In this document: in pieces, positions 13,508 through 29,200 of the stretch
How positions within the stretch are numbered: the stretch's first letter is position 1
Layout: every line of letters starts with the position of its first letter
Source of the DNA: Lantana camara
Lineage: Eukaryota; Streptophyta; Magnoliopsida; Lamiales; Verbenaceae
DNA: 64,000 bases
Assembly (NCBI GenBank): GCA_037501455.1
Contig: CM074857.1
Span: 102,023,501-102,087,500 of the forward strand
Direction: 5' to 3'
The notes under the pieces: generated by a model
The model's input: only the letters and a program-made list of their open reading frames with translations
The model's database searches: none
Told to the model about the DNA's origin: nothing
Position numbers and translations under genes: made by a program

Positions 13508-14760
13508 ATCCCTTGATATGACCAGCCTCTTTGTATCTGGTTTGTAGAGTTGTAGCCCTTTGTTTCGTCACTATAACCAATGAAAATACATTTTTCTCCT
13601 CTTTCATCAAGCTTTGACCGTGTTTGTTTAGGAATGTGGGCATAAGCAATACATTCGAATATTCTGAGATGCTTCACTGCCGGCTTTCTCTTGCTCCACG
13701 CCTCGTAGGGTGTCTTATTGAGCACAGCTTTTGTGGGGGACCTGTTAAGGATGTAGACTGCGGTGTTGACAGCTTCCGCCCAGAACTTCTTTGGAAGATT
13801 TTTGCCTTGCAACATGCTCAAGGCTATTTCTACAATCGTGCGGTTCTTCCGTTCTACTACTCCGTTTTGTTGTGGTGTATATCTGGCTGTCAACTCCCTT
13901 TTTATCCCGTGGTGTTTGCAATACTGGAAGAATTCATTTCTTGTGAATTCTTCCCCTCGATTTGTTCTCAAAATTTTTAGAGCGTGCCCACATTGATTTT
14001 CTACGAGGGCCTTGAATTACTTGAAAAAGGAGAATGCTTCCGATTTTTACTCCAGAAAATAAACTCACATCATTCAAGTAAAATCATCGACAAATAATGA
14101 AAAATATCTTTTTCCACCCAAAGATAGATTTCGAGAAGGACCCCAAATATCTACATGCACCAACTCTAATGGGTTCTTTGCCCTCCAAGATGTTTTAAGA
14201 AAGGGCAGTCTATGCATTTTTCCATAAATACATCCCTCACAATTTTTCTTTTCATTATTTATTGAGGGAAGTCCCTTCACAATATCCTTTAATACTTTGA
14301 GACTATTAAAATTTAAATGCCCATATCTTAAATGCCATAATGTGGATTCATCAACTTCTCCACATTTTAAAGAATATGTTTTATCTATGGGCATTTTTAA
14401 AGGAAATATTTTATTAGGGGCCATTTTTATCATAGTAATCGACTGACCCTTTTCCTTATCAATAATGAGGCATTTATCATTATCAAAATTCACCTTATAG
14501 CCTCTTTGGATTAATTGACCAACACTTAGCAAATTTTGGGTTAGTCCAGGGACATAAAAAACTTCATGAATTTTTCTAGTGGAGTCATCTTTAGTTCTAA
14601 CAGCAATAGTACCCATTCCTTCGATATTTCGACTTCTCCCATCACCAAGAGTAATTTGACTCTTAATATTTTCATCGAGTGTAATAAAAGATTCACGGTT
14701 GTCTGGCATATGATTAGAGCAACCGCTATCTACATACCAGATATATCATGTAACTCTTGG
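13504..14760 (-). pseudogene. copia protease and integrase
   Basis: The aspartic protease site WYVDSGCSNHM lies around 14700-14750, followed by the GAG-pre-integrase and zinc-binding region HLRYGHLNF...CEGCIYGK in 14074-14709, then the integrase core start VHVDIWGPS. The second half of the core, 13504-13971, has ELTARYTPQQNGVVERKNRT with the catalytic Glu. The segment expected to hold the second catalytic Asp reads LRTNRGEEF-like (Asn in place of Asp), so integrase would be inactive. A frameshift near 13990-14070 separates the halves. Confidence 0.9.
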
Positions 14761-14839
14761 TATCCATTTAAGCATGAAATAAAAACATGATCTTTAGAAT
14801 TATCTTCTGTAGTAAATCTAGCCTCATCTTTTTGCCGAT

Positions 14840-14950
14840 AAAAACAATCTTTTTCAAAATGAGTATGATTTTTGCATCTCTTGCATTTAAATCGGCAATT
14901 CTGTGTATCATGATTATTTTTCTTGCAGAATCTGCAATATGGGTCAGATT
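14840..14950 (-). pseudogene. Tandem CCHC zinc knuckles of copia gag
   Basis: On the minus strand, in one frame, two CX2CX4HX4C zinc knuckles are spelled in succession: CRFCKKNNHDTQNC and CKRCKNHTHFEKDC. They sit between the gag body (15066 on) and the protease site (about 14750), which is the expected place for the nucleocapsid. Another reading frame happens to be open across this stretch, but the knuckle frame is the real one. Confidence 0.85.
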
Positions 14951-15065
14951 TACTATTTTCATAATTTTCTCTCCCCTTTCCATGATAATTTGAATTTCCT
15001 CTTTTCTGAAAACTTTTTTTACCATGTCCATTTTTCTGATTACCATCCTTCTTAGAAAAATTTAA

Positions 15066-15630
15066 TTAACTTTGAAATGTATGATCTAGTGGTTGCTCAT
15101 TAAATCGGCGCATTCTATCCTCATGCGCTTGTAGTGAGCCCATTAATTTCGTTAAAGTTAACACCGATAAATTTTTAGACTCTTCAATTGCAACCACTAT
15201 ATGATCATACTTAATAGGAAAACTTCGTAATATTTTTTGAATAATTATATTTGAGACCCGATCAAAAAATGTTTCAATCGATTCAACTTCCTTCATTAGT
15301 AGCGTATCAAAGTCTCTCCATAAAGATTGAAGTTTAATGGAGATTACCTTGTCGGAGCCCTTGTATGCATTCTTCAAGATCTTCCAAGCCTCTTTTGTTG
15401 TTGTTGCGACCATGATCCTTGGAAATATGGGTCTCGTAACCCCTTGTCGCATATATGACGATGTCTTTGCATCCTTCCTCTGATTCTCATTATACTCTTT
15501 TTTTCTATTGTTGTCCCAAGACTCCAATTCTGCAGCATCTCGGGGTTGCTCGTAGCCATTTTCTATTAATTCCCAAAGACCCTGTGATATGTATAGAGTC
15601 TTCATTTGGATACTCCAAAACTCATACGCC
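15066..15630 (-). pseudogene. copia gag (main part)
   Basis: The frame opens FWSIQMKTLYISQGLWELI, the typical copia gag start, and continues through a UBN2-type gag domain with KEAWKILKNAYKGSDKV and LTKLMGSLQAHEDR. The N-terminal 19 or so residues (MTQNLTTFNYTSSMVPIF) are at 17608-17664 because a solo LTR is inserted at 15636-17602. Nothing but that insertion separates the two parts. Confidence 0.9.
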
Positions 15631-15635
15631 TCCCC

Positions 15636-17602
15636 TGTTGGAATTCGTTGGCCCTAACGCAGCGGAAATTAAAATTTTTTAGGGATTATAAAACCGGTTT
15701 TATCGGAATTACAAAGAAGATCACCTTTGATTCAAGATTTACGATTTAAACAAAAGAACAATCAAATACCTCTTTCGCTTCCAATTGATGACGATGACAA
15801 GAAGGTTTTCCAAAACCTACCCGCTTCTCTTCTATCCGATCTTCTTCCAAGAATCCCACGCAGAATTCCTCTAAGGTAGTCCACGACCCGTAATTGAACA
15901 ACTATTCAATTAGCACACTAGAACACTAATTAGATATTGATTATCTAATAGCATTCTCAATACAGTATTGAGAGATGAGAGAGAAGAGAGACTTGGAGAG
16001 AAAGCAGAAAATAAGAAAACAACGATGTTTTCTTTCTTCTCACAAATCTGCTTATATGCTTAACCCTAGGTCAAAAACCCTATGGGCTAGTTGATATGAT
16101 GGGCTTTAATTAAATTACTACTAATTAAATTAAAAGGCCCAATATTTATTTAATTAGTGGACTTAATTTAATTACAATAATTAAATCAAAAGTCCAACAT
16201 CTAATTAAATTGGTGGACTTAAAAATTAATTACTCTTAATTAAATTTCAAGTCCAATTATTTAAATACTCTTATTTAAATTAATGTTAACTCTTTAACAT
16301 CTATTCTCAATGACTTAACAATTAAGCATAAATTAATTAATGCAATTATTAATTAATTACTCTCTCTCATATAATAAATTAAACTCTTTTAATTTATCTA
16401 TCAATCTCTATTGATCTTTAGATAATCACGTTGTTCAATTCGAGTCATTGTGTGACCCCTTAAGTTCACCAACGAATAGCTGTAGGCCCACATTCTTAAT
16501 GTGGTATTTTAGATAACCATTTATCTTATTGATTTAATTGAACCCTTTCAATCAATCACTGTTTAATTAAAACTCCTTTTAATTAATCAGTACCTACAGA
16601 TCATGATCGATGTCTAGTGACAAGCTCATGACCACCCATCCAACAGGTGAAGTTTATGTTGTGAACCTTTCAGTCTCATGGATACCGTGAGATAAGATCC
16701 TTCTATCATTCAATCCTTATTAGCACCTAGGGCATGGGAATAATAGAACCCTATTAGTCCTAATGCTATGAATTAATTCTAATAGCAATTCCATTTGATC
16801 TAACGCTCTAGGAAACCCATTTCCTAATTTAGATCTCACTACCTTTCGCAAGGGTTTAAGTGGAATGTGCTACAATAGAACTCATGGGTGATTCACTCGT
16901 TCTTCTAAACGAGCGATAGATTCTATGTTGGCCTCTCATATGCCCCCATACATGATTCGAACAATGCCAACATACAACCATAACGAGATTCATGGAACCC
17001 ATGAATCTCTAGGTGCATATCAAACATTGCCCTTGTCATGCACAGAGCATCAATGGAGCCTCAAGTCTAAGGACCATTTAGACACTACCATAACTAGGGA
17101 ACCAACCTCATCATTAAGGCATAAAAGCCTTACCCCATTGAGGTGTCCCCATCGAGATCCTCAGTGTACTTATTCCCTAACAAACACCCCCATACGCATG
17201 TGAATGTCTCTACATTCAATACTTATGAAACAAAGTAACCTTTCTAAAAGGCACGTCGTATGAGCAAGTCTCAAACGAGTCAAGTCAACATCCCCGTGCT
17301 TATTAGACTCTTCGACTTGGAGTTGGTTTAGGTCACGCCATAGAGACTTGTTTCATAACCTCCATCCCTATGCGAGGTCAAGTGCCGTAGCTCAATGTGA
17401 CCTTGGGGTTTCATCCATACACAAACAGTTATGATATGCAATTGATAAACTTGAATGAGATATGATGAATTGGCCACATAGAATTAAACGACTATGAAAC
17501 GTTACAATTATTATTTCATTAATGTCATAAATTGCTGCTAATAAGAGTAGTTTACAAAAAGAGACCTAAACTATTTGGCTCTTCTAGGGCACTACTCTAA
17601 CA
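15636..17602. mobile_element. Solo LTR (about 1.97 kb) inserted in copia gag
   Basis: The sequence starts TGTTGGAATTCG and ends CACTACTCTAACA and is flanked by the 5-bp duplication TCCCC at 15631-15635 and 17603-17607. It has no gag or pol and no second LTR, so it is what remains after LTR-LTR recombination. Removing it and one TSD copy restores the copia gag frame. It is related in block order to the arms of the palindrome at 7308-11064, so both come from the same long-LTR copia family. A short ORF at 16925-17203 inside it is not convincing. Confidence 0.93.
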
Positions 17603-17702
17603 TCCCCCTCAAATATCGGGACCATGGAGGAGGTGTAATTAAAGGTTGTAAGGTTTTGGGTCATTGTCGTAGGCTTGGGTTAAATTGATTCTAGATACCA
17701 AA

Positions 17703-18170
17703 TGTTGAAATTTAGGAAATAATTTGGTTGGAAAGTCTAATTTGAATAAGGAAGAGTTATTAGATTATATGGCTATTTGATTTTGTGATAGAATTTGATG
17801 GACTTGGGATATATTTGAAAAAATGGGAAGAAGAAGGTTAATGGAAATGGGAAAGAATATTTAGGCAAAGATTTGAAAATGCTATGCTTTTTATTCATTA
17901 CAAATACAAGGAGTACATATATTTATGGGCTCATTAACCGACCTTCATTATGTCGGTTTACAATTAGATGCATTTTTAAATCCTTGATTTTTTAGTTATT
18001 TGAACATGTGCTTAATCTAGATTTTTCTACTTTTTCATGAAATTTCTATAATAATCTAGATTCTATATTCTTGATTAATATCTAGACAATTCTTAAAATC
18101 TATTTCAAGATTTTTCTATAGATTTCTAGAAAATCATATGTTTATTAGTTTGAGCACCAATATTTTAATA
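17703..18170 (-). repeat. 5' LTR of the copia element
   Basis: Direct repeat of 11249-11720. The primer binding site is two bases internal to it and the TSD copy TCTTT follows at 18171-18175. Confidence 0.95.
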
Positions 18171-18175
18171 TCTTT

Positions 18176-18800
18176 TTGGCAACCGCTGTTAAACTCGAGA
18201 AAATGGCTACGAAGAGCAAGCAACGAGCGAAAAAGAAAAGAGCCAAAACAAAAAGGTATGAACTTTTATTTTTGTGCAATAGATAGTGTATAAACTATAA
18301 TGGTTCTTTAACAGTAGCTTATGGTTTTTGACCTGTTTGACAATGGTTGCCAAATTTACTGAAGATATTGGATATAGTTCTGACTCAGAGTTAGAAGATC
18401 ATCTATAAAAGAAAAAGGTATGAAATGTTATTTTTGTTGAATTTGACATTGTTTTATTTGTTGTTTGTGCAATAGATAGTATAAACTAAAATGGTTCTTT
18501 AACAGTCGCTTATGGTTTTTGCCCTGTAGTTTGATGCCAAAGTTACTGAGAAGATTGGATATAGAGTTAGAGGATCATCCATATTGAAGTTTGGATGGGA
18601 CATTTTTGTCAAATGGATCCAGGAATTCTGCATAGAACAATTCTTTTAGTTCTTAGAAAAGAACAATTCTTTTAGTTCATTTTTTGGATATTATATGCTT
18701 TGATATAATTCACTTGACTCTGTTAGCGATGTAATTCACTTTGAATATAATTCATTTTGACTTTGTTAGTGATTCAATTTTTCTTAATTTACACTTGATA
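18176..18800 (+). other. Unrecognised segment with an exon-like start and an internal tandem repeat
   Basis: At 18202 an ATG in strong plant context (GAGAAAATGGCT) opens a Lys/Arg-rich stretch, MATKSKQRAKKKRAKTK, that runs into a good splice donor (AG|GTATGA) at about 18253. Two imperfect direct repeats follow, about 18255-18416 and 18417-18575, each starting with GGTATGAA and containing TTCTTTAACAGT and CTTATGGTTTTTG. This looks like the 5' end of a captured or duplicated host gene that lies between the copia element and the truncated subtilase. I do not recognise the protein. In the opposite direction the first few dozen bases might instead extend the interrupted ORF at 11065-11242. Confidence 0.35.
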
Positions 18801-18849
18801 AGTGAACAAAATAAGTACACTTGATTATCAAGGCTGCTTATTTTGTTAT

Positions 18850-20752
18850 GAATGGAGATTTTTGCCTGGGCGGCCCCTCTGGCTATGCCGTATAAGTCGA
18901 CATTTGGGACCACTGCACCAGCAATGGTGGATGCTGTGTGGCTCCCATGTCCGTCGCTGTCTCGTGCCGAGAGGTAGAATGTCGACCCGAATGAATTGAG
19001 AGGACCGTACTCTGCTACAAACCCTTTGTAGTAAAATCCAGCTCCAACAATCTTTCTGCAAAGTTGTAGTTGTTTATTAATAGTTGGGGATAATTTCATT
19101 TCTATACCATGTTTTAGCTTATCCTGACCTCATGTTTGGTCCGTGTATGCTATTATATTCATATAATTTCCATTCAAATATTGGTCAGTAAGGCTCAATG
19201 GCAAAAGTGAGTATTCATAAAATAATTAGAGATTGATATCACCAAAATTCTTGGATACAGATGTAATGTACAATCTTTGAGAAGGAAAGTTTTTGTAATT
19301 TTTTAAAGTTCAGGGGAAGTTTTTGTAATCAAACCAAACTCCAAGGTAGGTCACTGTAACTACTTGTCGAGCTTTTCGAAGAAGTAAGGATCATATTAAT
19401 AGGGTCATATACGTTTACATTCTTTTGGAGCTTGATGATAGGCTGCAGTTGGAGATTTATGAAATTGTAATTTCTAAGTACCACCCTGGAGGTTTGCTCA
19501 TATCTTACAAATAACACCAGCATTAGTCATCTCTATTACAGAAAACCCTTATATATGTTAGTGTCATGGGGAAACTGTAATTTCAATAGATACAACGGGG
19601 TTCTTTATAATTGTGGCAAACTTCAGAGGTGTTTTTCGTAATTACCCCAATCTTTGCACGTGCAATACGATTACCTGTTGCAGTTTGATAGTGTGAAGTT
19701 GTCTCTGGTCGAGCATACACCCTCGAATTTAGCGGGCATTGGAGGTAAGCCATAATCACTGAAGCTCTTGGATTCAGGCCAAACTCCTAAGACAAGAAGA
19801 ATCAGAGATGTATTTTAGTTAATAAGAAATCTGCAAACTGTCGAAAGACTAAAATAGTATACCACATTGCTGGAAAACTTTTACCTGAATCAATTACACC
19901 AACGATGATGTCTGATGTTGAGTCCATTGACGGCCCGTGATACATTTCCAGGTCTTTTATTCGCAAAAAGTACCAAGAATGTGTTGTGTGTAAACGATTA
20001 GTCTTGCTCTCGAATACAGATACAACCGAATCACTCTCAGCACGTGTTTCGGCTTGACTTGAAGTCAGCATTGCCGAGAAGCCTCTGAACGTTTTCTTGT
20101 AGTGATGGCGTGCTGCATCGAGGGCCCCATCATAGCTGAAAGATTCATTTGACAACATTAAAAACTCATTTAGTGTGTGTATTAGCTCTCCTAGACTTAT
20201 GCATACACACCTTCTAGTGTGTGTACTCAAAGAAATCACCCCTGGATGACGGAATTCATCACCAAACACTTGTTACTAACTAGTTTTGTGACGGGATTCT
20301 GCATCCGTTCGCTAAGAAATCCGTCACAGCTACTCTCAGCCCATCACAAATGTTTCTGCAACGGGCTGAGAACATCTGCAACAGTTCTTAGTGAAAACTG
20401 ATATTCATACCGACACATTCTAGACTATGCATACTTCTCGTGCATGTGTGTGCGCGCATGCGCATATTAACCATCCTCAACTCACACATACCTTCCCATT
20501 ACCGAGGCAAGCATCTCATGATTAGCTGCCACCACAGACTCCGAGTCGCGAAACGAGTGATCTCCCATGTAAACTATGTAATGCTGCAAACATATTTGTT
20601 GCAGAAACATGTGAAAACATTGATCATAACATGACAGAATCATTCCAAGAGTACAAAATCCTGAACTTTCTTACCTTTCTATCAGAGGCACCTCCATTTG
20701 CTAATGCCAGTCTGAACAACAAGATTAAGGCAAAGTATCTGACAACTTCCAT
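18850..20752 (-). pseudogene. Cucumisin-type subtilase, 3'-truncated copy B
   Basis: Five exons align with the complete copy at 34583-38996: 20675-20752 (signal peptide, ATG at 20752), 20492-20583 ([10 protein letters not shown]), 19885-20135 (prodomain to catalytic Asp in VGVIDSG), 19675-19786 and 19055 downward (catalytic His in DGHGSHTAS). The fifth exon breaks off at about 18870 after GIARG, so the oxyanion Asn, the catalytic Ser exon and the C-terminal domain are all absent. All splice sites that remain are canonical and no frame break is seen in the first four exons. It could make a secreted prodomain-plus-fragment at most; the I9 prodomain is an inhibitor of the mature enzyme in known subtilases, but that role here is speculation. 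Confidence 0.9.
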
Positions 20753-20800
20753 GATATCTGAAATGCAGCTTCTGGTATGAATGTGTATCAAGAATTGAGA

Positions 20801-20807
20801 TTTTATA
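20801..20807 (-). promoter_or_regulatory. TATA box of subtilase copy B
   Basis: TATAAAA on the minus strand, about 50 bases upstream of the ATG at 20752, in the same place as TATATAAA upstream of the complete copy. Confidence 0.5.
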
Positions 20808-21019
20808 CACCAAAGAATCTGAGTTTATGAAGATGCTTCGTTTTCGTTAAGCCGGCCGGCTAGGTACTGAACTTCATGCCTAAAGTACAAATGCATGGTT
20901 TAGATTAGGCAGAAGAGGGATTATGAATCTTGTCAAGATTTTGATTATTTTGTCACTGGAATGCTTCAGCCGGCTTTTGTTTGCATGTATATATACTCAG
21001 AATGATTTCTTTCTATATA

Positions 21020-22006
21020 GGGATAATTACCAACGCCCCCCTGAGGTTTGGCGTTATTACAGAATACCCCCTGAGGTTTCGGAAATTATGAACTCCCCCC
21101 TGGGCCGTTATCTCCTCCGTTAAATTTAACGGATTGGGTGAAATTTACTATTTTACCCCTACTATGTTGAAACTCAAGGGGGGTATATGTAATAAAGAGA
21201 CAAAGTTAAGGGGGCTAATGCAAGGACTGAAATTGTTAAGGGGGTTTGATGTAAGTACTTGAGTTTTGTGTCTATCTAGAATTTTTTTTTAATAAAATGC
21301 TACTTAATATTATTTTAATATTTTTATGATAGACTAATTTCATACCTACAGTTTATGGATGTTTAATATTTTCTATAGATATTGACCATACATGTTCAAT
21401 GTTTGAAATAATTGTTTAAACGGCTAGCAGATATTTTTGTGAATTTACTAATGTATTTGTTGATATTAGTGTATTTGTTATGATTTTCAATTTTGAGGAA
21501 AAAAATTGATAATGCACTAGTTGATCTTTGTCTGGGTTTTTTTATATGAATTTTATTTTGAGGAAAAATTTGTTATAATTGCAAATAAATTATTTTAAAT
21601 TAACTTTAAATGGAATTGTACAAAATATATTTAAAACTAAGAAATAAATATGAAAGGAAATTTATAACTTATCATATTTTATAGAAATAAATATGCATGA
21701 AATATCTAATTCAATTTATATTTATAGATAAAATATTAAATATTAAATTAAATAACAACTTTTTAAATACAAAAAAACCAAACTTAACTAATATTACAAT
21801 TATATTATTAAACTCTAAGTAAAATTACAATATACCCCCTAAGGGTGTTTTTGGAATTTAAATTTGAATTTAACGGTGTAATTAACGGCCGGTGCTATTT
21901 GTAAGCGAGGGTGTACTATTCAAGGGCGAGTTCGTAATTTCCGAAACCTCAGGGGGGGTATTCTGTAATAACGCCAAACTTCAGGGGGGGCATTGGTAAT
22001 TATCCC
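21020..22006. mobile_element. Non-autonomous Mutator-like element (987 bp)
   Basis: The ends are long inverted repeats beginning GGGATAATTACCAACGCCCC and extending some 70 bases (GAGGTTTGGCGTTATTACAG and onward). A perfect 9-bp duplication, TTCTATATA, flanks the element at 21011-21019 and 22007-22015, as expected for MULEs. The interior is AT-rich with no transposase. The sister flank at about 39230-39260 has no element. Confidence 0.93.
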
Positions 22007-22015
22007 TTCTATATA

Positions 22016-23100
22016 ATAAAATGGAACCAAATTCTGAGAAAGAACGAATCTGGTGAAATATGTCACTAAAATATTGGCATTTGGCATCAATTATATGTTG
22101 ATCTTATGTTTGTTTTCCTGTTATAAAATGAAGATTTTATGAATGTTAATAGAATATGTTATTACCTAATTTATGTGATTGACGTCCTTTATTATTCTCT
22201 TCGATTAATGAGGATTGATTGTCTCGTATCAGTATCTTATGAATTGATTAGGATTGATTGTCTAGTAAAACTAATGTTGCTCTCTTACCTTTCAATTCTC
22301 TTCGCATTATTTTCATTTGGGTTCTATAGTCTATTTATATGAGTAGAATCGGGTCAAACCATTAGGATGTAAAATTAGTATTTGCATCACTAAGGACTCA
22401 AACACGAAATCAACACGAAATCTGGTAATTCTCTTTTTCAGTTTTTATTTCTTTATTTTGTTGTGTCCAAAAAATTACCCGCTAGCAACTATCAAATCCA
22501 TCCACCTCAATCGAGAGTTCAAAACCTTTATCTAGCGTGTCAACAACCACAATCTCCCGAACCAATTACACCTTATGTCTTCGGTGCGCAAAGACATCCG
22601 CGCAGGCATACGCTTCTCAGCGTATGCATGAGTTTGCTCTCCCAAAATAGGGCCAGAAATAGAGAAATGACCAAGTCTTGTAGGTAAGAATCAGAAGCAA
22701 ACAATGCCGTCATACTTTCTTCACATACACTAATTCAGAAAACATAAACTTTATATAACCTAGTCAAACAACTGTTTGTCCTTTGATTCAGTCCAAATCT
22801 TCTAAAATGTAATGATACAATATCTCCTGTAACACACGCATACACGTCGCGTGCATCCTGCATCGATAAACGAGGATTGAAATAATGAGAAAAACGCATA
22901 CTTTTCATTGTAATTCAATGTTCCGGCAACTGAATCTGCACATTAGACATGCAAAAATGAAACTTGTTTCTTGCTACAATGTATACCGTTTGTACACAAC
23001 AACAACTACGGGTAGTACATGAATTCTGAGTAGTGTCTGCACATTTTCCTACCAATTGCTGAAGGGGAAATGCAAAATCATCTAACCTTCTTGCTCGAAG
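22016..23100. other. Intergenic region between VPS4 copy B and subtilase copy B
   Basis: No gene seen. Parts are paralogous to about 39290-39480 and 39740-40385 upstream of the complete subtilase, with divergence in the middle, where the sister copy carries a block with tRNA-like boxes instead. The 3' UTR of VPS4 copy B presumably lies near 23000-23161. Confidence 0.6.
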
Positions 23101-23161
23101 ATGTTACTGCTGGAACCCCAGAAAAAGAAAACATAAATATACAAACTACAGGTCAATTTTG

Positions 23162-26243
<3,082 letters not shown>

Positions 26244-26244
26244 T

Positions 26245-29200
26245 AGAGTGAAATTGGCACTTCGGACATTTCTTGGAAAATGAGATGGCGTCTTGGAGGA
26301 TCGAGGGCCAATAGAATCTACTTTTCAATATCTTTTTGGCGAGAGTACGCCACCCAGTGTGATTTTGTAGCTTCCCCCATGGATGTGTTCGAGGGTCTCC
26401 TTAGCTTGCGAGGGCCTTAAGCATCTCATCGGTGGGCCTTGGTAAGATTTCTTGAAGAGCCTTCCCTCGTGATCCAGGGAGAAGCGAAGGGCCTTGCTCC
26501 TGATTTTTCGTGCCTCCACTTTGTCGGTGGGAGAAACGCCCTCTTTAAGAAACCTGATGATGTCATCGAGCCAACACGGCTCGCTAGGATCAATCATCGT
26601 TATCGCTTGGGTAGGAGCCTTTCTTTTTATCACAGTTCCTCCGTTCTCAGAAACGTAATGGAATACTCGCAAGATCCCTCGAGAGTGGAAGCAAATCTGG
26701 AGCAAGTGAAATTCCTTGAACTTACCAATTATGTCTTTCGCCTTTTCCAAGTACTGCACCATGGTGGTTTCTCGAGCCTCATAAGTTCCCTCAATCTGAC
26801 TTGCAATCAGTTGGGAATCTACGTAAGCCATGATCCTGGAAGCTCCATTTTGAAAAGCAATTTTTAACCCCTGAATGAGAGTTTCGTACTCTGCTTCATT
26901 ATTTGTGACTTGAAAGTCCAACCTGATTGCAAAATCTATCTCAATTCCACTGGGATCTCTAAGGGTTATCCCTGCTCCTCCCCCCGAGAGGTCGAGTAAC
27001 CATCCGTGTGCAGGACCCACAGACCGTCATTTTCTAGAATGACAGGCTCCAATCCGAAACGCTCAACCAACAGATCTGCAACCACTTGTGCCTGTATGGT
27101 GGTTCTTGGCTCGAAACTGATGTCAAACTGGCTCAGTTCAATGGCCCATTTTATTAGCCTTCCAGAAACATCTGGCTTGGACAATACCTGCCTCAGTGGC
27201 TGATTCGTAAAGACAGTAATTGAGTGTGCCTGAAAATAGGGCCTCAGCCTCCGTGATGCATTAATGAGGGCGAAAGCGAACTTCTCGATCTCTAGATATT
27301 TCTTTTCAGCACCCTGTAACGTCTTGCTTAGATAATAGACAGGTAGATGCTTGCGCTCAAGTACGGCCACCAAAACCACGCTCGTGGCTTCCGCTGAAAC
27401 TGAAAGACACATAAATAAGTTTTCACCCTCAACCGGCTTTGTCAGAAGCGGGGCACATGAGAGATAAGCCTTCATATCCTGCAATGCTTTTTCGCATTCT
27501 TCGGTCAAAGCAAACTTCCAAGTGTTTAGCAAAATCTTGAAGAAAGACAGATCTCTATCTGCAGAGTGGAAAATGAATCTGTTTAAAGAGATGATCTTCC
27601 CCACTAATACTTGCACTTCCCTGATGTTATAAGGGGACGAGATATCCAAGATGGCCTTGATCTTCTCGGGATTAGCTTCAATTTCACGTTGGTTAACCAT
27701 ATAGCCCAAGAATTTGCCCCCTCGTACCCCAAACGTGCACTTCGAGGGATTCAACTTCATATCGTATTAGTACAATATGCTAAACATGCGCCTCAGGTCT
27801 TCCAGGTGTGAGGATTAGCGTTCACTCTTGACTATCATATCATCCACATAGACTTTCATCGACCCTCCAATTTTCTTTTCAAACATCCGATTAATGAGGC
27901 GTTGGTACGTGGCACCTGCATTCTTGAGCCCAAAAGGCATGACCAGGAAACAATAGACCCCCATGTGTACCACGAATGAGGTTTTGGGGCGGTCCTCGGG
28001 TGCCATAAAGATTTGGTAATACCCTTGGAAGGCATCTATCATGCTCATGAGCTCACAGCCCGCAGTCGAATCTACCAACTGATCAATTCTGGGTAGAGGA
28101 TAAGGGTCTTTTGGGCAAGCTTAATTGAGGCCCATGAAATCGTTGTACATTCGCCACTTGTTTGCGCTTTTTGGTACGAGGACAACATTGTAAAGCCATT
28201 CAGGATACAATATAGGCTCGATATATTGGGCCTCGTAGAGTTTGTTCACTTCTTCCTCAATAACCCTCTTTCAAAATCCGTGGACGTCCCTCTTCTTCTG
28301 TTTAACCGGTTTAAATGCGAGGTCCATGTTGAGCCTGTGGACTATAACACTGGGGTCAATTCCGATAAGGTCTGAGGCTTTCCAAGCAAAGACATCAATG
28401 TTTTCCCTCAAAAAATCAATCATCATAATCTGCGAGGGCCCAGAGAGGCTAGAGCCAATCTGAGTGGTCTTCTCCTTGTTGCCAGGCTCTAATTCGATGG
28501 TTAGAAAATTCTCCGTGGGCTCAATTCGTATTTCTGGATGAGGGATCTCGAGCGCTCTTTTCTTTCCCGTTAAGCGATTATCAGCGCCTTCTTTTCCGCC
28601 CTCATCCGCCTCTTCCTCAGAGGAAGATTCCCCAATGGACCCAAGGGGGACGCCCTCGGGATTGCCTCCAGTGTTAGGATCCTTCTTCTTGTTTTTCTTT
28701 TTATTCAATTTGGCCCTCTTTCGTACGAGACCGTCCTCATCTAGATTGGGAAAATCCACTGACTTTTTAATGGACCCAATCGGGAATGTCCTCTGGTCTT
28801 TAGGCTTTTTGAGGGACAGCATTTAGTATTCCCATGCCTTTTTGACGTTGCAGAGAACCTCACCAACCCCCTCGGGAGTAGGGAACTTGATCTTTTGGTT
28901 GTAAGTAGAGATGATCGCCTTGAAATCAACGAGGGTGGGTCGCCCGATTATGATGTTGTAAGGGATCTCAATCTCTACCACCGCATAGGTGACCATGAGC
29001 GTCCTTCACTGTGGGGCGCGACCAAAAGAGGTAGCCAAGCGAATCTGTCCACGAGGGACAACCTCGGAGCCCCTAAAGTCAATGAGGGCTGTTTTGAGGG
29101 GTTCGAGGGGAATGCTGGAGATATTCATTTTTTGGAAAGTGGTGTAAGGGAGAACATTAACGGAGTTTCCACTATCAACCAAAACCTTCTTTACAACGTG

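Larger units (their letters stand above)
11249..18170 (-). mobile_element. Ty1/copia LTR retrotransposon (decayed, nested solo LTR inside)
   Basis: Two direct repeats bound the element: 11249-11720 (472 bp) and 17703-18170 (468 bp). They end in CA but begin with TA rather than TG on the coding strand. The flanks carry the 5-bp duplication TCTTT at 11244-11248 and 18171-18175. A tRNA-Met-type primer site, TGGTATCTAGA on the minus strand, lies at 17690-17700 beside the 5' LTR, and a polypurine tract (CCAAGGGGGAG) lies at 11721-11731 beside the 3' LTR. Domain order is gag, zinc knuckles, protease, integrase, reverse transcriptase, RNase H, which is the copia order. Stops and frameshifts in every domain make it non-autonomous today. 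Confidence 0.95.

Noticed and set aside
22463..22687. Plus-strand ORF in the VPS4-subtilase intergenic region
   Set aside because: No recognisable motif, and the paralogous stretch near 39750-39920 does not keep the frame.
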